Shown in pieces: positions 23,745-34,847 of a stretch of DNA of 64,000 nucleotides (the first letter of the stretch is position 1; every line of letters starts with the position of its first letter). A model generated the notes under the pieces. The model saw only the letters and a program-made list of their open reading frames with translations. It searched no databases and was not told where the DNA came from. The DNA is from Membranipora membranacea (Eukaryota; Bryozoa; Gymnolaemata; Cheilostomatida; Membraniporidae), in the NCBI GenBank assembly GCA_914767715.1, contig OU612071.1, positions 1,302,001-1,366,000 of the forward strand. The letters are read 5' to 3'. The translations under genes and the position numbers were made by a program.

Positions 23745-24892
23745 CCACTGCGTTTCATACCCAAGAATTGGTGGACAATTATGTACAATTCTAGAAACTG
23801 ACCAATATATCATTACCCAACCAACAACCATTATTGTGTAATTGACCCTGACCGCTAAATAAATTAAATTCATTATTGCTATTGTATAGTTATAGTATAA
23901 GCATTTACAATTCTAGTCAAAATTATAATTATAATTTGATTGACATTGTATTCAATGAGTTTGTATTTAGATGACCAGGCAAGCTATGCTGTAATGAATA
24001 GATATTGCTGTGCAAGGTAGCATAAAAGTCTATATTGCGGGAGGCCCAGGTTCAAATCCCCGCCGGGGCAAATCTTTTCTTTTCGTTTCATCATGATGGA
24101 AATTGAAAGCATTCCATTCGAATTGTCCGCTCACATTTTGTATAAGCACAGAAAACTCTTAGTAATGAGTATGCTGACCCGACAAAATACTTATGTTCAA
24201 CTCTTCTGTGTTGTACCCTACCCTACGTTATATTTTGTAAAATCTGTTAATGTTGTCAGCAACTGCATAAATAGAATACATCAGCTAAATTATGCTAGCA
24301 GAATTATCAGAAAACTTTGCACTAATAAAAATGTACAACATCGCTCAAGATGAGCGAGGAATTACATTGTATCAACTGTCCTACATGCCTAAGTGGAGAG
24401 AAGTGATATGTGAATGAGGCCATATTTTCCACAGAACCACTGCCTACTGAAAATATGCCGACTGATGCTAAAAAAAAACTCAAACTTGGTGTCGCAGCAA
24501 TTAGCATGAGTACTGACTATTGGCATAGTCTATACTACGCTCATTGTGATTATTGAGAGTGAATGACTTTCAGCTATTTCTATTTGTTATGCTCTAATAT
24601 GCTCAACATGGAGTTAGCTCTGAATGTTATGGTATGTGGGCTGAGGGAGGCAAAGGTAAATCAACTATTGTAAGCCTGGTATATATTCATTACCTGTCTA
24701 CAAAGGAGCTCTTGATGTTATACTATATCATTCTCAGCCATCTCAGTTATATGGCGTACAGGAATAAATTTTGGCATTTTTCTCTCTCGCTCTTGGATGG
24801 TAGTTCCCTAGTAGGTGTTGGGACTAGTACAGATAGTATTAAAATGTTAGACTAAGACTAGTGGCAACACCGTTTAAAGTAATAAACCTTTC
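23745..24892 (+). repeat. Unrecognised 1.1-kb repeat, copy b
   Basis: This copy is in reverse orientation to copies a (3351-4492) and c (58355-59492). It carries a B-box-like T arm at 24046-24070 (ggttcaaatcc, then the acceptor-like ccggggca) that is shared with copy c. Open frames at 24093-24353 and 24634-24855 recur in the other copies but accumulate nonsynonymous changes. The right edge at about 24892 is shorter than in copies a and c. Confidence 0.75.
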
Positions 24893-25060
24893 AATCTAAT
24901 GGAGAGAGTTGAGTTTGATAGACATAATACAGGCTTCTCAGATACACAATAATTATATTGGTTGTATTTTCGCTCTTTAAACCAGGCCTGCATGTCGTTT
25001 ACCATTTTTCCAGTCCTCAAATTAGTTGTCCAATTTTGATTTTGAAAATGAAAAACATCT

Positions 25061-25115
25061 GCCACGGCCGGGACTCGAGCATTGTGTGCAAGCCGCCACG
25101 CCACCTATTTGGATT
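25061..25115 (-). tRNA. Degenerate tRNA-like sequence (SINE relic)
   Basis: On the minus strand an A-box-like TGGCGTGGCGG lies about 20 bases before a B-box-like GCTCGAGTCCC, followed by an acceptor-like CGTGGCA. No cloverleaf can be completed. Confidence 0.3.
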
Positions 25116-25771
25116 AATTGTTTGATTCAACAAGCTATTTGTATTCGCGTCAAAAAATGTCATTCAGCAGAAGCGGAAGTTGACTTATTAAAGGTCATTC
25201 CCATGTATCGATCTAATTTAAAACTAGTGTCAATTCGATATATGGCAACATAGTGAATAGGTCACAATGTCTTAACCTATTGATATCCCCACAGTTGGAA
25301 GCTTTGGAGGCTATCACCACGAATCTCCCAAATGCTCATTTTTCTGTCAGTCAATGCCCATTGATATCTCATCTCTCATGTGTACACTGCAAGCGTTATT
25401 GTGTGAATGACCGGTTATATATTATAAATGAGGTACTTCCTACGGGTCAAATTTTCTCCGATTTCTTCTTAACTACTACTAGGGAATTTTTCATTTCCGA
25501 AAAATGACTTCATCGGAGCAGGAGTGCCGAAGGTTGAAATTGGTTTGTTTGTTTTCAGTCCCATCCAGTGGACAAGACAAATATAAAGCATCAGATTTCA
25601 GTAGTAATCGTGTATGAGGAAAAACTCAGCACAAGTCTAAATTCCCCTTGGAAAATTCCCAATCGGGGGGATTGTGAGCTGATATTTAGACTGAGTCCCA
25701 AGTACTTTCAACTTTTCTTGTTCAGTCCTATTATGTCATATTATCTTTGAATCCTTTCTACTCAATCTGCT
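25116..25771. other. Noncoding stretch
   Basis: Nothing supportable is seen. Confidence 0.35.
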
Positions 25772-26878
25772 GTGGGTGGACACAGATACCGAGGATGCCG
25801 ACCACTTGATGGATTTATGACTGGCAGAAGTGAACGCCTACCCCAGGAAGCCTCTGCTGAGAATTTCGGTGACAAAGTGCTGCTGGCCCCACGTTGTGGA
25901 TTGAGAATCGACGCATGGAATGTGCGATCGATGACAGAGGATTCAAAGGTTGAAGAGGTGATTAAAGAAATGAAGAGATTTAAATTAGACGTACTTGCAG
26001 TAAGTGAAAATAGATGGCTAGGACATGGAGAAGAGAAGCTCAAAGAACATCACAACTAAATTGAATTATTTGGCTTATGCTGATGAGATAGCTCTCTTCG
26101 CTACGACTTGGAGCGGCATGCAGGATTATACAGAACAGCTATCAGAAACAGCAAAGGACATAGGATTGAGGATAAATACAGAAAAGACTAAGGTACTAAA
26201 AGCTGGAGTACATACTGCAGCGTCTGCTAGCATAAAGCTTGATGGAGTGGAATTACAGTATGTTGAACAGTTCACATACCTCGGAGGCCAAGTAGACAAG
26301 GGTGGAGGATCAGATGGTGATGTCACAGAGCGTATAAGAAAAGCTACAGTGGCCTTTTACAGACTAATTAAGGTTCTGAACAGTTCTTCAATTAGCAATC
26401 ATCTGGAGATGAAGATCTTCAAATCAAATGTGATATAAGTTCTACTCTATGGATGTGAAACTTGGAAGCTCACTAAATTTCAAATGGAGAAACTACAAGT
26501 CTTCCAAACTAAGTATACCAGGAGAATATTAAAGCTGAGATGGTTCCAAAAGACTACCAACAAGGATCTTCTTGAGAAAACCAAGCAACACATGATGGAG
26601 CACGCTCTGGAAAGTCGAAGGTGGCAATATATGGGGCACACCTTGAGGAGAAAGGATTCAAGCATGGCTGTAAGTCTCGGCTGGGCTCCGGAAGGAAAGA
26701 GACTGCCAGGGAGACCGAAAGAAACTTGGATGAGAGTGGTTATGAAGCGATTGAAGACAGTTGGTGTGAAGACCTGGAATGAGGCAGCAGATATAGCGAA
26801 AGATAGGTAGATGTGGAAAGCAACTGGGAAGCTGTTATGGGAGCCGCTATGTGTCACGAGACATTCAGCATCATAAGT
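25772..26878 (+). mobile_element. Internally deleted RTE-like LINE
   Basis: The start encodes the first part of an endonuclease (IDAWNVRSMTEDSKVEEV, then LDVLAVSENRWLGHGEEK). At about 26045 the sequence jumps directly to the RT active site region (LAYADEIALFATTWSGM) in another frame. It continues with FTYLGGQVDKGG, LYGCETWKLTKFQ, the post-RT YTRRILKLRWF and the tail GHTLRRKDSSMAVSLGW with PEGKRLPGRPKETW. A deletion of about 1.5 kb has removed most of EN and the RT fingers. A stop follows SNVI at 26438, with the frame resuming. The C-terminal GRPKxTW style is that of RTE-type and related elements. Confidence 0.82.
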
Positions 26879-28608
26879 CAAAGTAAGTCATCTTTGTAAT
26901 TGTTCACAGGCCTCTCACTTGTTTCCTGGTACTCAGTGACTTATATGGTTTCCTCGTTATCTCCCCCTACACTTCTTAAATTTGATGCTGAAACCATCAC
27001 AAATTGATTGAAAGTTATTGTCCAGGCTTGGTGGTTGAATTACTATTTAATCCACGAAATGAATGCAAAAAATCATGAATTTCATAAAAAAATGATGAAA
27101 TGTTGGCGAAAAAAAGATCTTTAAACGAGATGACTCAATTACAATGCACTTCTACATATGCTAGAAGTGTCAATTTTTTTTGCTAACCGCATTATGACGA
27201 TATCAATATATGAATCATTTTGGGTCACTCTATCGCTATTTCCCTTCATTTAATGTAGCATTTCTTAAAATTTATTCTCAGTTTTCTCATATAAACTTTT
27301 GATGCAAGCTGACATGGTACATTTATCCTCTGTTGTATAGAACTAGGCACAGCATATAAAGGATTCCTTTGTTTACCAAATGTTGAAACAATGAAAAGCA
27401 TTGAATCGTATAGAGGCCTCACACTCAGCACAATAAAATGTTACAGAATTAATATCACAATGAAGAATTGATGTAAACCCGTAGTCTTGTCTTCTAACAT
27501 GACATCACTTAAAATGATAACAGATTATGAGCATGGAATGCTGACTTAGATTATTGTTCCTAAAATGAAGATGGAACCCTTATTTAATTGTGAAAGCAGA
27601 ATATAAAAATTACTTAGGTATGACAGAAAAACCAGTAATTTTAGAAACCTCAACATGACAGAGAATAAATTAGGATTCTAAAACAGGGACCGGCAGATTT
27701 ATTCAATATTTTACCTTAGTTATTTCAGTACACATGAATGGGGGTTAATGTGATCACAGCACACTCTTCATTTTTTAATACCTATAAGATAATTTGTCAA
27801 GTCTTATGAGCTTGCCTCTTCCACTTTCAGGCCACAAAGTTTCAGTATCTTGCCCAGATCATAACCTTACAACAAATTTACACATCAAGGAACACTATTA
27901 GCAATGACAATAGTAACAAGAACTCGCAAATCCCTGTCAAAGAGTAGCAAATTCAAGCAGCATCCAAGCATTGTATCTCATACCATTTCACATCGTACAG
28001 GGGCACACACAGCAATTCCACTGCGTTATGTTGTAATTTTTCAAAACTTCTAGACTCTAGTGTTTTGTCAGATCAGGGAAACACATTTCTTCTCAGCTGT
28101 CAACACTTGATTACGTATTTTTCACATGTTTTGAGTACTGTGTATTGCCAGCATTTCAAATAAGCCCATTGTAATAGATTAACCATAACCATAACCCGGC
28201 TTGGTGATTTCACCTGGGTTTGTTATTGAAACATCTTCTTGTGAAAACTACTCTGAGTTTGTTCACCTAAACAAGGATAGGTGTATCCTGTCTCTTTGAA
28301 ATAGTTTCATTCACATTGAGTTTACAATGGATGTGAAGCCTAATCCCCCAAGAAATAATAGAGTGAAGGCTGATTATTATCTCTAGGTATTTACACATGA
28401 AAGTGTGCTATGTAATATTACCTGATAAAATCTCTTATAAAGGTCTGAGTATGGTGGGTTCAATGAATGAGATAATCCTGCTATTGCCAAAAATTTGCAA
28501 TGGCTCCTGCAGTGAGAGTTCGCTCCTGTAGACTAGCTATATTGTAGAAGACAATATCAAATTGTTTGCAATTATGGACTCAAATATAATTGCTTGAGTT
28601 TGATATTT

Positions 28609-28645
28609 CAGGGAGGGTGGGAGAGGGTATATCCCACCCTCCCTG
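28609..28645. repeat. Perfect 14-base hairpin
   Basis: cagggagggtggga pairs with tcccaccctccctg around gagggtata. The left arm text also occurs near 21594. Confidence 0.85.
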
Positions 28646-29881
28646 GTTATTTCAGACCATCATTTTATTGGTATTAATTTTAAATATGTGTAGATTGGCG
28701 TACCAAAATCAAGGATGAAGAAAATCAGTGCCTAGTGACGTTGGCTATAGCTATTTGCTCAGATTGTAGGCAAAAACATATGACAGACATTTATTCTGTG
28801 TCACAGCAATTTCATGATGCAAGCCTGGTTTAAGGGCAGTCCAAGGGAAAAATCATGGTAATTGGCTATTGCACTGCTCTGGCTATTCTACCAAGGGCTG
28901 TATCAATGGATTTTGTATAGGCAAACCAGGCTGGGTACAGGAAATGCGTTGGAAAGTCTTCCCGCAGGGAAGGATATTGAGGAACTATCTGAGGAATAGA
29001 GGTAGTTTTGGAAGGAAAATTATCGATCGGCTTGGAAAATTTATCGAATTAGGGAGCTCATTCATGAGCTGCTTGATGATTTTGACTTTGCTGCAACAAA
29101 CATTATGCATGGGTGTTATTTCATTCGACGGGCATCTTAAATAGAGACTTGCTTGAATATGATTCAGACAGCGGCAATATCACATTTCTGGCCATAGCCT
29201 ACCTTATGTCAAAAATATTGGTTTAAAACTCATTGATGACATCTTAACCTCAAAACATGTAAGAATTGGCAAAGCGCACCCATATCAACCAGCCTAATCC
29301 ATTCATAATCCCAACCAATCTCACAATGGCCCCTCTGGGCGCCTGGTTATTAAAGGTTTAAGAGGTTTCAAGAGGATTTTCAAAATTGACACGCTGAAAA
29401 TTGGTAGGGTCAAGCACCCTAAAAGCCCTTCCAACGAATACACTATTGACTCTACCCCCCACACCCGTAATACCAACTTGTGGCAAGAAATTTAAAAGTA
29501 TCATGGAGAAAAAAGAGTAGAGAAAACTATTGGATACTAAGTTGTTGCAGCTCTAATGCTGCCATCCTGAGTTTAATTCACTGCTGCTCTAGATTATCAT
29601 CAATTCGACAAGTTTGTTTAAGGAAACTTTATAACTCCTAGTCCCCAGTGCTCTGTCAATAAAGTTCCAACTCAGTGAGCATGGTATACGATAGGCTTAT
29701 TTAAAAATACCATACAAGGCTAAGACCAAAGCTACCATAACCTTGCAATATCAAAATCAAATTTAATTGACCAGTAATTGTGTGTATTGATAATATCACT
29801 TGTTAATTTTCGGATCTTATTAAAGTTAGAATTGACAAAAATTCACTGCTGCTGCATGAATTATTTTCCATTACTTTTGCT

Positions 29882-29918
29882 TAGTAATAGTAATAGTAAT
29901 AGTAATAGTAATAGCAAC
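29882..29918 (+). repeat. TAGTAA-type microsatellite
   Basis: Six units of AGTAAT run in tandem. The apparent Ser-Asn peptide they encode is not a gene. Confidence 0.9.
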
Positions 29919-30479
29919 ATTTTTTGTGCATTGAATTCTATGTCAAAATCACAATGTTTCCATTACTTTTGACCTTGAGCTGGACAAGCCAATCAAAATC
30001 CCGGTGTATTGACACACCTACACCCTCCCCGCCACACCTACGGCGTGTAGATCGGGCTGCGGCCGATCATTATGCTCATCTCTAAAAAGTCAGTGAGTGA
30101 TTTTTTTTAGAATATACGCCCCTGGCAACTTAAGAATACTATATTGCATGTTCCGGTTTAAACAGACAGCTCAACAATCAATGATTGCTTGTTACAGCTT
30201 TTGACCGTTTCACTTTTCCACTGAGAATCATAGGGACAGCACTTAATATAATCTTACTGGTCTGTTTTATCGTTTATCATGTTTGTATACATTTGGGAGC
30301 AATCATTTGGTCCCTACTGTCAGTACCAAAAATGGGCACTTGAGATATGTAGTTATATTCAGCCAGCCGCAGAAGTCAGAGGGTACAGATAGAGATGGAA
30401 ACAAATGCACCCAGTAACCTCCATGGTATTATGTAGTCACAAGCATACACAACGAGCAGAGAGACGCAGAAGTAAGAGG

Positions 30480-30799
30480 GTAGACTGAGGAATAGCAGCA
30501 ATATACCACGTGATGTGACCACAGAACGGTTTCATATAACAAAGCCCAAAGAGACACTAATCCTAGTACCAAGTACTAATTAGTCTTCAGGAATTTGGTT
30601 TTCCAAAACGTCATAGCACCAAGTACCAAGTAATCTTCAGGGTGACACGGAAGTAATTAATCTTGGAGTAACAACAACAAAGTCAGCCCAAAAATAGAAC
30701 AATAGATTCCAGAAGGTAGACTGAGGAACAGCAGCCATATACCACGTGACGTGACCACAGAATGGTTTCATATAACAAAGCCACAAGAGACACTAATCC
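30480..30799 (+). repeat. 84-base direct duplication with E-box core
   Basis: 30480-30563 and 30716-30799 match at about 93 percent (gtagactgagga to gacactaatcc). Each contains CACGTGA(C/T)GTGACC, an E-box plus CRE-like half sites. Between and beside them, accaagtac motifs are repeated near 30565-30645. This looks like a duplicated upstream regulatory module of the TATA element at 30860, or the U3 of an LTR. Confidence 0.75.
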
Positions 30800-30859
30800 A
30801 CTAATCCGCCGACAGCTAATCAAACGACAACGAGCAGAGTCAGCACAAAAATTGGCACC

Positions 30860-31045
30860 TATATAAAGGCCGAAATTTTGAACAGTAATTTAGTACAGTT
30901 TAATTCTTTGAGCAGCACAGTCAACTTTTTACATAGCTAGTAAAAGACATTATATTTATTTAATAAATGCTAGTTTTAAATCAGAGGTCTTTGTTGGAAC
31001 GCTAAAACTAAAGTGGAGTCTAAGGACCAATATATACTGTGAGTA
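30860..31045 (+). promoter_or_regulatory. TATA box with promoter or LTR-like downstream region
   Basis: TATATAAAGG at 30860-30869 lies about 60 bases after the duplicated module. An AATAAA lies at 30962-30967, about 70 bases after the expected start. A donor-like ACT|GTGAGTATC ends the block near 31040. A host promoter with a first exon, or an LTR (U3-R-U5), would both fit. I could find no matching second LTR in the window and no linked coding sequence. Confidence 0.35.
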
Positions 31046-31304
31046 TCATTTGAATTACATTATCATTTTTTTTATAAGTATCAAGACAATAAACAATAAA
31101 TTTAGTGAATATACTGTTGTAATTGATTTCTATGCATATAGTCACTGGCAAAGTAATTAGGGACAGTTCGTCAGGTACTCAGACGTTAGGTCATATTCAC
31201 TAAGAGTTTATAAGGCAATTTTGCAATCAACTAAAGTAAGTCGTTGTTAATTGTTACTATAACAACACTCTGAAACAGGATTCAAAATTAACTTTAGGAG
31301 GTTT

Positions 31305-31800
31305 AATCATTGTGACCCACCATAAACGCAGGTATTTCGCGTAGGTGCTCATATCAAAGTCGGAAATCATTGTGACCCACCATAAAACGCATGTAATTCG
31401 CGTAGGTGCTCATATCAAAGTCAGAAATCATTGTGACCCACCATAAACGCAGGTATTTCGCGTAGGTGCTCATATCAAAGTCGGAAATCATTGTGACCCA
31501 CCAGAAAACACATGTAATTCGCGTTGGTGCTCATATCAAAGTCGGAAATCATTGTGACCCACCATAAACGCAGGTATTTCGCGTAGGTGCTCATATCAAA
31601 GTCGGAAATCATTGTGACCCACCAGAAAACACATGTAATTCGCGTTGGTGCTCATATCAAAGTCGGAAATCATTGTGACCCACCATAAACGCAGGTATTT
31701 CGCGTTGGTGCTCATATCAAGTCGGAAATCATTGTGACTCACAGTTAAACGCAGGTAATTCGCGTCTGTGATCATATCAAGTTGGAAATCATTTTGAAGT
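31305..31800 (+). repeat. 60-bp satellite, eight units
   Basis: Units begin aatcattgtgacccaccat and end aggtgctcatatcaaagtc, repeating every 58-61 bases from 31305; the last unit decays after 31780. Units alternate between two types, one with ataaacgcaggtatttcg and one with agaaaacacatgtaattcg, so a dimeric higher-order period near 120 bases is forming. There are no unique spacers, so this is not a CRISPR array. Confidence 0.92.
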
Positions 31801-33095
31801 ATCATTGGGAACTATTGTCAAAACAGAACAGGATTAATTAGTATTCATATTTGCTTTGGGGTTAAATAGATTAGGTTTCGGAATAATAGTTTAGGATTAG
31901 ATTCTTGTGTTTTAAAGAAGTAGGACGCTACCGATTTAAGATAAGATACCTCTAATCTGTGAAACATTAATTCAACATTGAATATAGAAATTGAACATCA
32001 ATTTTAGAGTGACCACAGACTGATACCTCTTTCCTTCACTAGAAATTGGGTTGGAGTCTTTAGCTAATTTAACTTGGCTAAGAGGCCTGTGATACTGATA
32101 CACCGCCTTGATTACCTGACTGGGCTTCCAGGCACTATACAGAGATCAAGTAGGTGCTCATAATTAAAATCAGTCACCTAAGTTGAATAACAAAAATATC
32201 AAACGTACCTGAACACATTCATAGATAGTGATTGTGTCATATTAACATCTAAGGATAATATTGACTTTGTGGTGTAAGAACATGGTCTCGAAACTCATCA
32301 AGAGTTTTACTGTTAGAACAAGACAGGGGTCTTAGCAGGTTATCGGCAGGAACCTTTCTTAAACCACTTGAAGGCAACTTCTAGTGAAGCTAAGAAGAGG
32401 TCAGGCTCAATAACAACCCCTTAGTAAATTGCTTTGTGGAGTAGTGGGAACCAGCTGTTCGTCACTAGAAATTAATAAGTTAAATACCTCGTACTCACCA
32501 GAGTGCTAGCATTACCAATTGGAACCATGTTTTAATAGATTTGAGCGATCTTGTCTTTCTTCAGTGCATGAAAGAGGAGGTAACTCCAAATTAGAACTAC
32601 AAATAAATTACACAACAATAAAGTGACATTTTGAAGTGTCCGGAGTGCAAGATTTAAAACCATAACTACAAACATAGTTAGAACCAAATTTATAAGTAGG
32701 ACGGTTATAGAACAACTATACATACTAATAGTACACGGCATTTACTTTAGTATAGGATAGTACCATTTCCGTTCCTCACAGCATATACTCTCTTAAAGTA
32801 TATGCACAGTGAGTATATGCACACAGTGAGTGAGTTATCAATACCCGTTCCTCACACTACCAGTGAGAAGAAATGTTGAGGATATTCCGTGATCAAATAA
32901 TTCAATGTTACCATCGGCTAGTGCCCCCCATAGTAAACTTGCTCACCAAATGTCAGTATAGAAAGACCAAATCAGATCAAAGTCAACACATTGGTTAATG
33001 ATACACCATTTGACGCACTCACCGAGTCTGGTTAGTCCACTAGAGCAAAGGCTTTGATAAGTCCTAAACTGATAAGCTGGAGGGTGTGTCCTTTT
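31801..33095. other. Noncoding stretch
   Basis: It contains a small inverted repeat around gcatatact/aagtatatgc near 32782-32808 and short gtgagt repeats. No gene is supported. Confidence 0.4.
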
Positions 33096-33610
33096 CTGTT
33101 CCATAAGTAGGAGTATATTATCAATCTGAGGTAAAGCCTCTGATAATGTTAAATAGTGCAGAGTACTCTTACCATCGAGTAATGTAGAGGTGTAGCCTAG
33201 AAGTCTCTTACTTATATTTCAGCTCTCTGAGCTAAGTATGCAGCTTTTAACCCACGGCTGCAGTGAGCGTCAACTGAATAATGAAGGCATTCGGATATGT
33301 TTAATACTAAGTACAGACAAAATTGTATGACATGTACACAAATTATTTAAATTTACAATATACAGTTGACCCCTATAATAAATGAGATATGATACAGGTA
33401 TGAGCTTAGTGTGTGTGTGTAGATATGATCCGGTTACCTCCTCATAACAACACAAATATAGAGTTTGTTTATTCGTTGCTAAGCATTCTATATTTGTTGT
33501 CCTACAGAGCTGCTGTTATAATATTGACAGAGTACACAAGTTAGCTTTGCTGAATTATGACACACTGTTATTTATCCTTTGCATAGCTCATTCAAAGTGT
33601 ATATAGGTGT
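33096..33610 (+). repeat. Dispersed repeat, copy 1 (pair with 47147-47765)
   Basis: Text in matching order: ttccataagtagg, atcaatctgaggtaaag, gataatgttaaata, gcagagtactcttacc, gaagtctcttactt, aacaacacaaatat, ttgctaagcat, ttgttgtcctacagagc, cactgttatttatc and ttgcatag. The copies are roughly 75-80 percent similar with indels. No coding potential is seen. Confidence 0.75.
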
Positions 33611-34701
33611 GCTAGGTAGATTAAGTTTGCTTATCCTAAATTGAACAAACCTTTAATAAGTTTGTGCACTCAGACAAGATGCTGATTTCGCTCTAAGCGG
33701 CAACAACCCAGTGATATGATTTGTTCTTAATATTAGAATAAGAAAAACGATTCCATATTCATCAGGGCAAAAAATTACAAAACAAAAATTTACTTTGAGA
33801 TGAGGTTGTGATTCCTTGATGTAATTAACGTAAATGGCTTTAGGAGGGAGTTATCCCACTACTATGTCAGGACAGACAACTACTCAAGATATACACAGCC
33901 CTGTCAATCTTTTGTTTCAGCAGAAAGAATTTTCCTGAGTTCAGCTGAATGATAACTTAATTCAAGCACGTTAGTCCCATCCTAGGAAAGTGAGACATTT
34001 AACACAAACTGCAGAAACAGTACTTAATTTGTGTCAGACTATCATCTGGCCATTTTTAATCAGCCAAAGCATGTATAGAATATAGAATATGTTATTGATA
34101 ATATAAAATGAACTATAGCAAGTTCTAGTAAGGTATAAAATAGAGGATGACATTAATATACATAATCACAAGAGATGAAATACACATTCACAAACCAGTA
34201 CTCCCTCGCTGCAGCTTTTATATATCTTTATTACCACTCGTCTATGAGAAAACCTTGAAGGCCTACTATTCATATAACAATCGGCAGTGAAGGACAATTT
34301 TTCTCTGGTAGTAGTTTGTGAGCACTGAACATCTGTGTATGAGGTGTGAAGACATTTAGTCCAGTGAGTATCGTGAAGTGGCTACCTGTGATGATGCAGC
34401 TTAGTAACATATGATTATATACATGAAAAAATTACTTTTTCTCAGACAAACACAAGATACTGATATACCACCTCAGACAAGAAGAACAATATTCAAATGT
34501 CACAGCATCACCTCTGCGTTAAAATTGACCGGTTTGGTATTTTAGTTCTTGTATTTTCTCAGACTAGCAATGCTTGTTAGTACGTGATGAGAGCGGCACA
34601 TCATATGTTGATCAACAAAAACTACTGAACATAAGATTGTGACTAATAGTGATCAAATAAGAAATTCTTAATATCCCTCAGCTGGGTATAGGGAGCTTAC
34701 T
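33611..34701. other. Noncoding stretch downstream of gene B
   Basis: This is the 3' side of gene B. I see no second gene. A TTTATT (AATAAA on the minus strand) lies near 34225, which may be too far away to be its polyadenylation signal. Confidence 0.4.
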
Positions 34702-34847
34702 TTACTTTCTTTTTGCCTGTTGGCGTATATGATCCCGTAGTGTTTCATGATGGCTGACTTTCTGTATTTGTTCCTGCATCATCGTTAGAATAGGATGAAG
34801 CTTTCTACACATGATCTCCCTCAAGTGGTGAAATGTCGGTGAAGTGT
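34702..34847 (-). CDS. Copy B terminal exon, 48 codons
   Basis: After acceptor TTTCTGTTTGCAG the sequence continues in phase with DTSPTFHHLREIMCRKL, then HPILTMMQEQIQKVS and a basic end RQQAKRK before TAA. It has heptad-like helical character. It shows no convincing similarity to the last exon of A1, although the exons before them match well. It lies downstream of the TGA, so it is used only if that codon is bypassed or is an error. Confidence 0.6.

Larger units (their letters stand above)
26879..30479. other. Noncoding stretch, 3.6 kb
   Basis: It contains the G-rich hairpin at 28609-28645 and the hexanucleotide-like microsatellite at 29882-29918. An open frame at 28869-29144 has no recognisable motif, and nearby frames show scattered peptide-like text with stops. 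I see no other gene. Confidence 0.4.

Noticed and set aside
28869-29144. Possible 91-codon gene
   Set aside because: No recognisable motif, several competing frames and no splice or start context that I could support.
29778-29972. Ser-Asn-rich small protein
   Set aside because: The peptide comes from an AGTAAT microsatellite with no supporting signals.
31305-31800. CRISPR-like array
   Set aside because: The units are contiguous and vary along their whole length. There are no constant repeats with unique spacers, and the genome is eukaryotic.
31596-31805. Open frame with repeated 20-residue peptides (minus strand)
   Set aside because: It is a by-product of the 60-bp satellite: 60 is a multiple of three, so any open unit gives a repeated peptide. 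No start context or splice evidence.
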